From JACDBE01 sp963714055 (GTDB lineage Bacteria > Actinomycetota > Acidimicrobiia > Spongiisociales > UBA5794): a DNA stretch of 64,000 nucleotides. Where the stretch lies: contig OY970227.1 of assembly GCA_963714055.1 (NCBI GenBank), positions 744,001-808,000 on the forward strand. Direction: 5' to 3'. The translations under genes and the position numbers were made by a program. Below, piece by piece: positions 56,522 to 64,000 of this stretch. Under the pieces are notes generated by a model, which was not told the origin of the DNA, made no database searches, and was given only the letters and a program-made list of their open reading frames with translations. Numbering within the stretch: the first letter of the stretch is position 1; every line of letters begins with the position of its first letter.

Positions 56522-58891
56522 ATGGACCAGACCGCCGCGGCCCTGCTGCCTGTCCTGGACGAGCCTGCCTGGCCGGACGAGACGGGCCCCTACCTCTTCG
56601 TCGCCGAGGTGTCGGGGCCGCTCGAGCGCCGGCTCCTCGACGCCTGGATCGAGCGCAACCGGCCCGACGACGTCGACCGCCGGCAGGTGCAGCAGGCCCG
56701 GCTCCCCGCCACCCGTCGCCGTGCCCGGCTCCCGGCCGATCCGGCGCTGGCCGCCTTCATCGCCGCCGACGCCGACGCCCTCGTGGTCCCGCTCCGAGTC
56801 GTCTGGCTCGCCCCGCAGCGCGAGGGCCGCCGCTCGGTGAAGGTGTCCGACCTCCTCCGGCTGGGGGACCCGCGGGATCCCGGGCCGATCCGGCAGTACC
56901 TCATGTATCGCCGGTTCCCGGACCGGGTCCGGATCATCAAGGGCGCCACCGGCCGGCTCCCCGAGCTGCGCCGCTCGTGGAGCGAGTCTTCGGCGATCGA
57001 CGACGGGCGGAGCCTCGTCGACGAAGTCGCCCGCAAGGCCTGGCTCACGTTGGAACGCGCCGAACGGACGCTGCGGGGCAGCCGCTACAAGGTGCCCAAG
57101 TTTCCCAGGGAGACGCTGCTCGACGACCGCCAGTTCCAGGTGGGTGTGGCCAAGCTGGCCAGGGACAGCGGGGTCAGCTACCAGCGGATGGCGGCCCGCA
57201 CCTCACGGTACGTGAGAGAGATCGCCGCCACCCATTCCCCGTGGATGATCGACGTCGTCACCGGCGGGTTCCGGAGGCTCATCACCAAGGCGTACGTGGA
57301 GCTCGACTACGACCACGAGGAGCTCGAGGCGCTGTACCGGATGGGCCAGCGCTACCCGCTGGTGTTCCTCCCCACGCACAAGTCGCACTTCGACCACCAG
57401 AGCCTCCAGTTCGCCCTGTACGAGAACGGGCTGCCTCCCAACCACACCGCCGGCGGCATCAACATGAACTTCTTCCCGGTTGGCCCGCTGATCCGACGCT
57501 CCGGGGTGTTCTTCATCCGGCGCGAGTTCAGGGACAACGAGCCATACAAGTTCGTGCTGCGCCGCTACATCGACTACCTGCTGCAGCGGCGGTTCCCGCT
57601 GGAGTGGTACATCGAGGGTGCCCGGTCCCGCACCGGCAAGCTCCTCCCGCCGAAGTTGGGGATGCTCGCCTATGTCGTCGAGGGCTTCCAGCGTGGCTCC
57701 GCCGACGATGTCATCTTCATCCCGGTGGCGATCGCCTACGACCAGATCCAGGACGTGCAGAGCTACGCTGCCGAGCAGTCCGGCGCCCCGAAGCGGCCGG
57801 AGACGTTCGCCTGGATGGTCCGGGTGATCCGCGGTCTGCAGCGGCGCTACGGGTCCATCCACCTGAGGCTCGGCCGGCCGATCTCGCTGCGCAGCTTCCT
57901 CGCCGACCTGGGCGCCGAGCCGGCGGACGCCGACGACACCCGGAGCCCGGCGGTTCCCAAGCTGGCGTTCGAGATCGCCAACCGCATCAACGAGGTGATG
58001 CCGATCACCCCGATCTCTCTGGTGACGCTGGTGATGCTGGGCGACGACCGCCCCTCGCTCGACTTCGGCGAGATCCACGACCTCGTCGACCCGTACGCCA
58101 CCGAGGCTGCCGACCGTGGCCTGCCGAGCACGACCACCGAACCGCTCGACGACCGAGCCGTCGTCGGCTCCGCCATCGACCAGCTCGTGGTGCACGGCAT
58201 CGTGAACCGCCAGGTCGACGGCGAGGTGATCCGCTACGGGATCGCCCCTGAGTCGCAGCTGGCCGCCGCCTACTACCGCAACATGGTCATCCACTTCTTC
58301 GTCGACGGGGCGGTGGCCGAGCTGGCCCTGGCGGGCATCGATGGCGCCGAAGGCGAGCCGGTCGATGCGGTGTTCGCCGAGGCGAGGCGGATCCGCCGGG
58401 TGCTCCTCTTCGAGTTCTTCTTCGCCGGGCGCGACGAATACGACGCCGTGATCGCCGGTGAGATCGATCGGCGGTGCCCTGATTGGCGGGACCTGGTGGC
58501 CGCCGGAGAGGTGGCGTCGGTGCTCGACGGGTTCCGTCCGTTCCGGTCGCCCGCGATCCTGCGCCCGTTCCTCGAGGCGTACCGGGTGGTGGCGGGTCTC
58601 ATCGAGGACGACGCCTACATGGGCACCATCGATGAGTCGACGCTGGTCAACCGGGCACTGAAGGCCGGGAGGGACCAGCTCGCCGCAGGGACGATCACCT
58701 CCGGCCAGTCGGTGTCCAAGATCCTGTTCGAGGCGGCGGTGACCCTGGCTCGGCATCGGGGCATGTTCGAGCCGGGACCGGACGTGGTGGAGCGACGCAA
58801 GGCGTTCGCCGCCGAGATCGACGAGTTGGCGGAACGGGCCGGCAAGCTCTCCATCACCGCGCCGCCGAGCTCACCGTCACCGGAAGGCTGA
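56522..58891 (+). CDS. plsB: Glycerol-3-phosphate acyltransferase, PlsB type
   Basis: Acylates sn-glycerol 3-phosphate at position 1 to start phospholipid synthesis. It has 789 residues, close to E. coli PlsB. Acyltransferase motifs: LPTHKSHFDHQSLQ (HX4D), RSGVFFIRREF, WYIEGARSRTGKLLPPK and FIPVAIAYDQ. Large N- and C-terminal helical regions flank the catalytic core. ATG 56522; TAACGT overlaps the preceding stop and ends 7 nt before it, so an internal leaderless start is possible. It connects logically to the nearby glycerol kinase, which makes its substrate. Confidence 0.93.
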   Translation: MDQTAAALLPVLDEPAWPDETGPYLFVAEVSGPLERRLLDAWIERNRPDDVDRRQVQQARLPATRRRARLPADPALAAFIAADADALVVPLRVVWLAPQREGRRSVKVSDLLRLGDPRDPGPIRQYLMYRRFPDRVRIIKGATGRLPELRRSWSESSAIDDGRSLVDEVARKAWLTLERAERTLRGSRYKVPKFPRETLLDDRQFQVGVAKLARDSGVSYQRMAARTSRYVREIAATHSPWMIDVVTGGFRRLITKAYVELDYDHEELEALYRMGQRYPLVFLPTHKSHFDHQSLQFALYENGLPPNHTAGGINMNFFPVGPLIRRSGVFFIRREFRDNEPYKFVLRRYIDYLLQRRFPLEWYIEGARSRTGKLLPPKLGMLAYVVEGFQRGSADDVIFIPVAIAYDQIQDVQSYAAEQSGAPKRPETFAWMVRVIRGLQRRYGSIHLRLGRPISLRSFLADLGAEPADADDTRSPAVPKLAFEIANRINEVMPITPISLVTLVMLGDDRPSLDFGEIHDLVDPYATEAADRGLPSTTTEPLDDRAVVGSAIDQLVVHGIVNRQVDGEVIRYGIAPESQLAAAYYRNMVIHFFVDGAVAELALAGIDGAEGEPVDAVFAEARRIRRVLLFEFFFAGRDEYDAVIAGEIDRRCPDWRDLVAAGEVASVLDGFRPFRSPAILRPFLEAYRVVAGLIEDDAYMGTIDESTLVNRALKAGRDQLAAGTITSGQSVSKILFEAAVTLARHRGMFEPGPDVVERRKAFAAEIDELAERAGKLSITAPPSSPSPEG

Positions 58892-58957
58892 AGTCCCGGC
58901 TGGGGCTCCAGACCCTGGCGTCTCAGACGTGAGGGCTATCGGTTCCCGACCTGAGGG

Positions 58958-59284
58958 CTACCGTCGGAGCTCGTTCTCGACCTCGGGGCTGTCGGGGCTG
59001 TCGGGGCTGTCGTCCGAGCTGTCGTCCGAGCTGTCGTCGTCTGAGCTGGCGTCGTCCTCGCGCTGCCCGCGGGCGAAGTCCGGCTCGGTGCCATCTTCCG
59101 GCAGCGTCCGCTCCCCCCGGGCGAAGTCCGGCTCGGTGCCGTCGTCGGGCAGCGTCCGCTCCCCCCGGGCGAAGTCCGGGTCGGCGCCGTCGCCCGGAGT
59201 GGTGCGCTCCCCCCGGGCGAAGTCGGGATGGGGCTGATGGGTCTCCACCGGCGGGGGATCGGTGCGGTCGTCTGTGTCGTCCAT
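58958..59284 (-). CDS. Acidic protein of tandem 16-residue PDFARGER repeats
   Basis: 108 residues, function unknown. After an Asp/Pro-rich start (MDDTDDRTDPPPVETHQPH) come four repeats of PDFARGERTLPDDGTE type, then a Ser/Asp low-complexity stretch (SSDDDSSDDSSDDSPDSPDS) and VENELRR. The DNA repeat period is 48 bp. It is likely disordered and strongly acidic, with no signal peptide. AGGAGG lies 7-8 nt before the ATG, excellent evidence for translation. It is the last gene downstream of the DhaM-HPr-EI gene (92-nt gap) and convergent with plsB. Confidence 0.75.
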   Translation of the reverse strand: MDDTDDRTDPPPVETHQPHPDFARGERTTPGDGADPDFARGERTLPDDGTEPDFARGERTLPEDGTEPDFARGQREDDASSDDDSSDDSSDDSPDSPDSPEVENELRR

Positions 59285-59376
59285 GCGGCCATCCTCCTGA
59301 CGGACTTGACGGAGGCGTCGGGTGGGCGCCACGAGCCCGCGGCCCGTCCCCACCACCCTACCAAGCCCGGAAACGG

Positions 59377-61866
59377 TCAACCCCCGCCGACGAACTCGGC
59401 GACGTGGCGGCGGACGGCGGCGGCGTCGTCGAGATGGCGGACGGCTCTCGCCATCTCCCGGGCGGCGGCGAGGTCGACGGCCCGGACGGCCTGCTTGACC
59501 GCCGGGACCAGCGTCACCGCCGCCGAGAGCTCGCCGACACCGAGCCCGATCAGCACCGGGGCCGCCGCCACGTCCCCGCCGGCCTCGCCGCACACCCCGA
59601 CCCACAACCCGTGAGCTGCGGCGGCGTCACAGACGGTGCCTATCAGCCGGAGCACCGCCGGGTGGAGCGGGTCGGCCATCGCCGCCAGCTCCGGATGGCC
59701 CCGTTCGGCAGCCATCACGTACTGGGTGAGGTCGTTGGTGCCGATGCTGAAGAAGTCGACGTGCGGGGCGATTCGGTCGGCGAGCACCGCCGCTGCCGGT
59801 ACCTCGACCATCACCCCGACCTCGAAGCCGTCGGCGGCGGTCAGCGCCAGGTCGCTGAAGGCGGCGTCGAGCATCGCCCGTGCCGCCAGCAGCTCCGCCA
59901 CGGTCGTCACCATCGGGAACATCACGGAGATGCGGTGGTCGGCGGCCACCCGGGCGATGGCACGCAGCTGGGCCGTGAACAGGTCGGTGCGGCGAAGCCC
60001 GAGGCGGAGCCCACGGACCCCCAGGAAGGGGTTGTCCTCGGGCGGCTGCGGGGCGAACGGCACGGGCTTGTCGCCACCGATGTCGAGGGTTCGCACCACC
60101 AGGCGCCGTCCGGCCATGGCTTCGGCGATGGCGCGGTACGTGGCCTCCTGCTCGGCCTCGTCAGGAGCGGTGTCCCGGCCCAGGAAGACGAACTCGGTAC
60201 GGAGCAGGCCGACGCCGTCGGCACCGGCGGCGACCGCGGCGACGGCTTCGGGCACCGACCCGATGTTGGCGGCCACTTCGATCACGGTGCCGTCGAGGGT
60301 GACCGACGGCTGGTGCGCCAGTGCGGCGGCGGCAGCAGCACGCTCCTTGTCGGCGGTAGCGGCCTCATCGGCTCGCCGGAGGCGGTCCGGATCGGGCTCG
60401 GCGACGACCTCGCCGGTGGTCCCGTCGATCAGCACCGTGGCGCCCTCCGGGATGTCGAGGACGGCCCGACCGGCGGCTACGACCGCGGGGATGCCCAGGG
60501 AGCGGGCCAGGATGGCGGCATGGGAGGTAGGGCCCCCTTCGGCGGTGAGGATCCCGATGACCACCGCGGGATCGAGTCGGGCGGTCAGGCCCGGGTCGAG
60601 GACGTCAGCTACCAGAATCCCGGGCCCCGAGGGCTCGACCGCCATGTCGACGCCGAGCATGGCGGCGAGCACCTGCCGGCCCACCGCCTCGACGTCGGCG
60701 GCGCGCTCCCGCTGGTACTCGTCCTCGAGGCTCCGGAAGCGGCCGGCGATGGCGGCGATGGCGGCGCGCCACGCAGGTACCGCGCCGGCGCCGGCGGCGA
60801 TGTCGGCGGTCACCCCGTCGAGCAGCTCGGCGTCGTCGAGCAGCAGGAGGTGGGCGTCGAAGATACCTGCCTCGACTTCCCCGACCCGTTCACCGGCCGT
60901 CCGTCGTGTGTCTTCCAGTGCGGTGCGCACGTCCGCCAGGGCGGCGTCGAGCCGGTTGCGTTCCTCGGCGGGAGAGCCGGCCGGACCGTCATCCACCGCT
61001 TCGAGGTCGGGGACCGCCAGGTGCCGGGCAGGCCCGTAGACGGTCCCCGGCGAAGCCCCCACTGGGCCTGCGGTCGATGTCGGCGGTGCCGCGGGAGGGC
61101 GTCCGTCGACGGCCGCCGGCGCCACGCCACCGGGCTCGTCGCCGAACCCGGTGGCGGCCAGGTCCTCGAGGGCGGCCAGCACTTCGTCCGCGTCGGGGCC
61201 GGCGGCGGTCACCTTCACCGTGTGGCCCTGGCGGGCGCCGAGCGTGCAGATGGCGCTGAAGCTGTCACCGCGCACCGGTGCCGAGCCGGTCGTGACGTTG
61301 GACAACGACACGTCGGCGTCGAAACGGGAGACGGTGGCAACGAACCGGGCGGCGGGGCGGGCGTGGAGCCCGGTGGTGTTACCCACGGTGAGCACCGTGG
61401 TCCGGGCATCGTCGCCGGCCGGCCCGGGAGTGGGTCCGAGCGCCTCGGCCTCTGCCGGCTCGATCCCCAACCCGGATGCCTTGGGGAGCAGGGCCGACCG
61501 GGCCTCGGCGAGCACGCCCTCGAGCGGGAGCCCGGCTCCTGCGGCGGTGGCCGCCGCCACCGCCCCCTCCACCAGCGGGGCCTCGCACAGCACGACCCGG
61601 CCGCGGCGATCCTCGTCGAGCATCTCGAGGGCGAAGTCGGCGGAGAGGATGGCGCTGCCCAGGTCCATCAACACGACCACACCGTCCTCGGACCACACCT
61701 CATCGATGGCGGCGAGCACCTTGGTGGCATCGGTCCCGATGGGGTCGTCGGGGTCGTCGATCCCCCCGGCGGTGGCGATGGGGGCATCGCCACCCATCTG
61801 CCGCGCCAGCTGAGCCGTCCCCTCGGCGATCAGGGCGCTGTGCGACACGAGGACGATGCCCACCAT
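59377..61866 (-). CDS. dhaM: DhaM-HPr-Enzyme I fusion: PEP phosphotransferase for dihydroxyacetone kinase
   Basis: 829 residues. Residues 1-~125 are the DhaM EIIA-Man-like domain with active H9 (GIVLVSHSALIAEG); ~158-245 an HPr domain (GNTTGLHARPAARFVATV); ~280-829 a full Enzyme I with GGPTSHAAILARSLGIP (active His), the PEP-binding FFSIGTNDLTQYVMA and VGVCGEAGGD. One protein thus carries phosphate from PEP to DhaL-ADP. E. coli DhaM has only a truncated EI part; here EI looks complete. ATG 61866 with TATCTT ending 8 nt upstream, after a terminator, so it has its own promoter. Upstream in-frame sequence is antisense to the terminator region and is not used. Confidence 0.92.
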   Translation of the reverse strand: MVGIVLVSHSALIAEGTAQLARQMGGDAPIATAGGIDDPDDPIGTDATKVLAAIDEVWSEDGVVVLMDLGSAILSADFALEMLDEDRRGRVVLCEAPLVEGAVAAATAAGAGLPLEGVLAEARSALLPKASGLGIEPAEAEALGPTPGPAGDDARTTVLTVGNTTGLHARPAARFVATVSRFDADVSLSNVTTGSAPVRGDSFSAICTLGARQGHTVKVTAAGPDADEVLAALEDLAATGFGDEPGGVAPAAVDGRPPAAPPTSTAGPVGASPGTVYGPARHLAVPDLEAVDDGPAGSPAEERNRLDAALADVRTALEDTRRTAGERVGEVEAGIFDAHLLLLDDAELLDGVTADIAAGAGAVPAWRAAIAAIAGRFRSLEDEYQRERAADVEAVGRQVLAAMLGVDMAVEPSGPGILVADVLDPGLTARLDPAVVIGILTAEGGPTSHAAILARSLGIPAVVAAGRAVLDIPEGATVLIDGTTGEVVAEPDPDRLRRADEAATADKERAAAAAALAHQPSVTLDGTVIEVAANIGSVPEAVAAVAAGADGVGLLRTEFVFLGRDTAPDEAEQEATYRAIAEAMAGRRLVVRTLDIGGDKPVPFAPQPPEDNPFLGVRGLRLGLRRTDLFTAQLRAIARVAADHRISVMFPMVTTVAELLAARAMLDAAFSDLALTAADGFEVGVMVEVPAAAVLADRIAPHVDFFSIGTNDLTQYVMAAERGHPELAAMADPLHPAVLRLIGTVCDAAAAHGLWVGVCGEAGGDVAAAPVLIGLGVGELSAAVTLVPAVKQAVRAVDLAAAREMARAVRHLDDAAAVRRHVAEFVGGG

Positions 61867-61874
61867 GGGCGGTG

Positions 61875-61880
61875 AAGATA
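61875..61880 (-). promoter_or_regulatory. -10 box (TATCTT) of a leaderless promoter for dhaM-HPr-EI
   Basis: TATCTT on the minus strand is followed by 8 nt and the ATG at 61866. It lies just past the hairpin at 61891-61922, so the gene can be expressed independently of glpK. Confidence 0.5.
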
Positions 61881-61890
61881 CCCGACACGA

Positions 61891-61922
61891 AGCTGGGGGG
61901 CCCGGCGACGGGCCCCCCAGCT
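61891..61922 (-). terminator. Terminator hairpin downstream of glpK
   Basis: A perfect 14-bp stem (AGCTGGGGGGCCCG with its complement) and a GCGA loop, 21 nt beyond the glpK stop. It divides glpK from the phosphotransferase gene on the same strand. Confidence 0.75.
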
Positions 61923-61943
61923 CGCTCGATTCGAGTGGTTGCG

Positions 61944-63440
61944 TCAGTCGACCCAGTCGAAGGTGCGGGTGACCGCCTTCTTCCACTGGGCGTACTCGGC
62001 CTCACGCTTGTCCGCATCCATCTGCGGTTGCCAGTCGGCGTCCTTGACCCAGTTCTCGCGCAGGTCGTCGACCTCACCCCAGAACCCGACAGCGAGACCG
62101 GCGGCGTAGGCGGCGCCCAGCGCCGTCGTCTCCGCCACCGCAGGCCGGATCACCGGCACCCCAAGGGTGTCGGCCTGGGTCTGCATGAGCAGGTCGTTGG
62201 CGACCATGCCGCCGTCGACCTTGAGCTCGGCGAGGGGCACACCCGAGTCCTGGTTCATGGCGTCCAGCACCTCACGGGTCTGCCAGCACACCGCCTCAAG
62301 GGTGGCGCGGGCGAAGTGGCCCTTGGTGACGTACCGGGTGAGACCGGCGAACACCCCACGGGCGTTCGACTTCCAGTACGGGGCGAACAGGCCCGAGAAC
62401 GCCGGCACGATGTACATCCCGCCGTTGTCCTCGACCGTCTTGGCCAGCTCCTCGACCTCGGCGGCGTTCTGGATCAGCCCCAGGTTGTCCCGCAGCCACT
62501 GCACCAGCGCACCGGTGATGGCGATCGAGCCCTCCAGGGCGTACACCGCGTCGGCGTCGCCGATCTTGTAGCACAGGGTGGTGAGCAGGCCGTTGGCCGA
62601 CTGGACCGCCTCGGTGCCGGTGTTCAACAACATGAAGTTGCCGGTGCCGTAGGTGTTCTTCGCCATCCCCGGGTCGAAGCAGACCTGGCCGAACGTGGCC
62701 GCCTGCTGGTCGCCGAGGTCGCCGGCGACCGGTACGCCGCCCAGGGCGCCGGTGGCCTCGCCGTACACCTCCGAAGAGGACTTGATGTCGGGGAGCACCG
62801 AACGGGGGACACCCATGGTGGCCAGGATGTCGTCGTCCCAATCCAGCGTCCCCAGATCCATCAGCATGGTCCGGGAGGCGTTGGTCACGTCGGTGACGTG
62901 CACCCCGCCGTTGGGGCCACCGGTGAGGTTCCACATCACCCAGGTGTCCATGTTCCCGAACGCCAGGTCACCGGCCTCGGCCCGCGCCCGCGCCCCCTCC
63001 ACGTTGTCGAGGATCCAACGGATCTTCGGCCCCGAGAAGTACGTGGCCAGCGGCAGGCCGACCTTGGCGCGGAACCGGTCCTGCCCTCCGTCGGCGGAGA
63101 ACTCGTCGACCAGCTTGTCGGTCCGGGTGTCCTGCCACACCAGGGCGTTGTGCACCGCTTCACCCGTGGCGCGGTCCCACACCACCGTGGTCTCACGCTG
63201 GTTGGTGATGCCCACCGCCGCCAGGTCGGACGCCGAGATCCCGGCGTTCTCGAGACCACCGGCGATCACGTCCTGGGTGCGGGCCCACACCTCCGCAGGG
63301 TCGTGCTCCACCCACCCGGGCTTCGGGTAGATCTGCTCGTGCTCCATCTGATGGATGCCGACCGGGTTCCCCCCGTGGTCGAACACCATGAACCGGGTGC
63401 TCGTCGTCCCCTGGTCGATCGCTGCCGAATACTTCGTCAT
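61944..63440 (-). CDS. glpK: Glycerol kinase
   Basis: Phosphorylates glycerol to sn-glycerol 3-phosphate. It has 498 residues of the FGGY kinase family: AIDQGTTSTRFMVFD, GITNQRETTVVWDR, GDQQAATFGQ, KNTYGTGNFMLLNTG and LKVDGGMVANDLLMQTQAD. ATG 63440 with AGGAGGT 7 nt upstream. It is flanked by dhaL upstream (82-nt gap) and a terminator downstream, in a glycerol/dihydroxyacetone cluster. Confidence 0.97.
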   Translation of the reverse strand: MTKYSAAIDQGTTSTRFMVFDHGGNPVGIHQMEHEQIYPKPGWVEHDPAEVWARTQDVIAGGLENAGISASDLAAVGITNQRETTVVWDRATGEAVHNALVWQDTRTDKLVDEFSADGGQDRFRAKVGLPLATYFSGPKIRWILDNVEGARARAEAGDLAFGNMDTWVMWNLTGGPNGGVHVTDVTNASRTMLMDLGTLDWDDDILATMGVPRSVLPDIKSSSEVYGEATGALGGVPVAGDLGDQQAATFGQVCFDPGMAKNTYGTGNFMLLNTGTEAVQSANGLLTTLCYKIGDADAVYALEGSIAITGALVQWLRDNLGLIQNAAEVEELAKTVEDNGGMYIVPAFSGLFAPYWKSNARGVFAGLTRYVTKGHFARATLEAVCWQTREVLDAMNQDSGVPLAELKVDGGMVANDLLMQTQADTLGVPVIRPAVAETTALGAAYAAGLAVGFWGEVDDLRENWVKDADWQPQMDADKREAEYAQWKKAVTRTFDWVD

Positions 63441-63522
63441 GCAGACCTCCTGCCTGTCCGTTGTCAGCGCCGCCTCGAGGCGGCGGTCCTTGCTCGATCG
63501 TGTCGTTCCGTCGACCCCGGGG

Positions 63523-64000
63523 TCACCCCGACCAGGTGTCCGCTGCCGCCTGGAGCAGCAGGTGCGACGAGGTCGCCCCGGGGTCCTGATGGCCGGCGCT
63601 TCGCTCCCCGAGGTAGCTCGCCCGGCCTTTTCTCGCCACCAACGGGATGGTGGCCTCCATGCCCTGACGGGCCGCCTCGGCGGAATCGGCCAGGGCCTCG
63701 TCGAGCGGGGCACCGTCGGCGGCGGCCCGACCGAGCGCCTCGAGCGCCGGGGTCAGGGCATCGACCATCGTCTTGTCCCCCGGCTCGGCCTTTCCGCGAC
63801 GTTGGATGCCGGCCAGGCCGGCGCCCAGCATCTCGGCCCAGTCGGCCGTCGAGATCGTCTCCTTCCCGGCCGCCGCTTTGCCCATATCGATGAACATCGT
63901 GCCGTAGAGCGGCCCGCTGGCCCCGCCCACCTTGGAGACCATCGTCATCCCGACGCTGCCGAGCGCCCCGGCGATGTCGGTCGGCGGTGAGGAGCTGAGC
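63523..64000 (-). CDS. dhaL: Dihydroxyacetone kinase subunit DhaL (ADP-binding), cut by the window edge
   Basis: The last ~158 codons of DhaL are present, entering from the right edge in the frame TDIAGALGSVGMTMVSKVGGASGPLYG (shown in part), with GDKTMVDALTPALEAL, SYLGERSAGHQDPGA and SSHLLLQA at the C-terminus. DhaL holds ADP that is rephosphorylated by DhaM and passes phosphate to dihydroxyacetone bound to DhaK. dhaK is expected just outside the window. The start is not visible; an internal ATG at 63948 is not the real start, since conserved sequence continues upstream of it. Confidence 0.92.
   Translation of the reverse strand, partial: LSSSPPTDIAGALGSVGMTMVSKVGGASGPLYGTMFIDMGKAAAGKETISTADWAEMLGAGLAGIQRRGKAEPGDKTMVDALTPALEALGRAAADGAPLDEALADSAEAARQGMEATIPLVARKGRASYLGERSAGHQDPGATSSHLLLQAAADTWSG

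Noticed and set aside
59080..59235. Regular 48-bp repeats as a possible CRISPR array
   Set aside because: There are no unique spacers; consecutive units are directly abutting, stay in frame and encode a conserved 16-residue protein repeat.

Overview
The window is a 64 kb stretch of a very GC-rich chromosome, almost entirely housekeeping genes and nearly all on the minus strand. Gene content and order (rpoD/dnaG, glyS, recO-uppS, era-corC-ybeY-HD phosphodiesterase-phoH, rsmE-dnaJ-hrcA-hemW-lepA, rpsT, greA, holA-comEC-comEA, leuS, rsfS-nadD, proA-proB-obg-rpmA-rplU-rng, rodA-pbp2-mreDCB-ndk-folC-valS) point to an Actinomycetota bacterium. A rod-shaped lineage such as Acidimicrobiia is my best guess, but that is inference from gene order and style, not a phylogenetic result. 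Many genes have a TANNNT -10 box 6-8 nt before the start codon, which suggests frequent leaderless mRNAs, as is usual in this phylum. No insertion sequence, prophage, CRISPR array or rRNA is visible; there is one tRNA (Ala, GGC).

Layout. 1-6.5 kb: truncated rpoD, dnaG, a 29-residue ORF divergent from an Lrp/AsnC regulator, glyS, uppS, recO and a pterin dehydratase. 6.5-8.7 kb: an ECF sigma factor fused to a zinc-finger-like segment, a membrane helix, a Thr-rich stalk and cadherin-like repeats, broken by two +1 frameshifts. 9-21.5 kb: a long chain of overlapping ribosome-biogenesis, RNA and protein quality-control genes (era to lepA). 21.5-30.6 kb: rpsT, greA, holA, the DNA-uptake genes comEC/comEA, a CPBP protease, a small HExxH protein and leuS. 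30.7-32.4 kb: a SHOCT membrane protein, two overlapping NTF2-like genes and tRNA-Ala. 32.4-36.4 kb: rsfS, nadD, a degenerate LytM protein, and a VWA/MoxR pair. 36.4-44.7 kb: proline synthesis, obg, L27/L21, a thioesterase with a duplicated tail, RNase G and thymidine kinase. 44.8-55.3 kb: the cell-elongation cluster, ndk, folC and valS. 55.3-59.3 kb: an amidohydrolase, a PlsB-type acyltransferase and a protein of 16-residue repeats. 59.3-64 kb: glycerol/dihydroxyacetone use (a DhaM-HPr-EI fusion, glpK, partial dhaL).

The metabolic end block forms a unit: GlpK phosphorylates glycerol, DhaL (with a DhaK expected just outside the window) phosphorylates dihydroxyacetone, and the DhaM-HPr-EI fusion feeds it phosphate from PEP. 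A terminator and a separate leaderless promoter divide glpK from the phosphotransferase gene. The most unusual items are the membrane-tethered sigma factor with a detached ectodomain, the isolated 29-codon transcription unit beside the Lrp regulator, the tandem-repeat acidic protein, the LytM frame that stays open through the whole of nadD, and a dispersed intergenic repeat seen twice.
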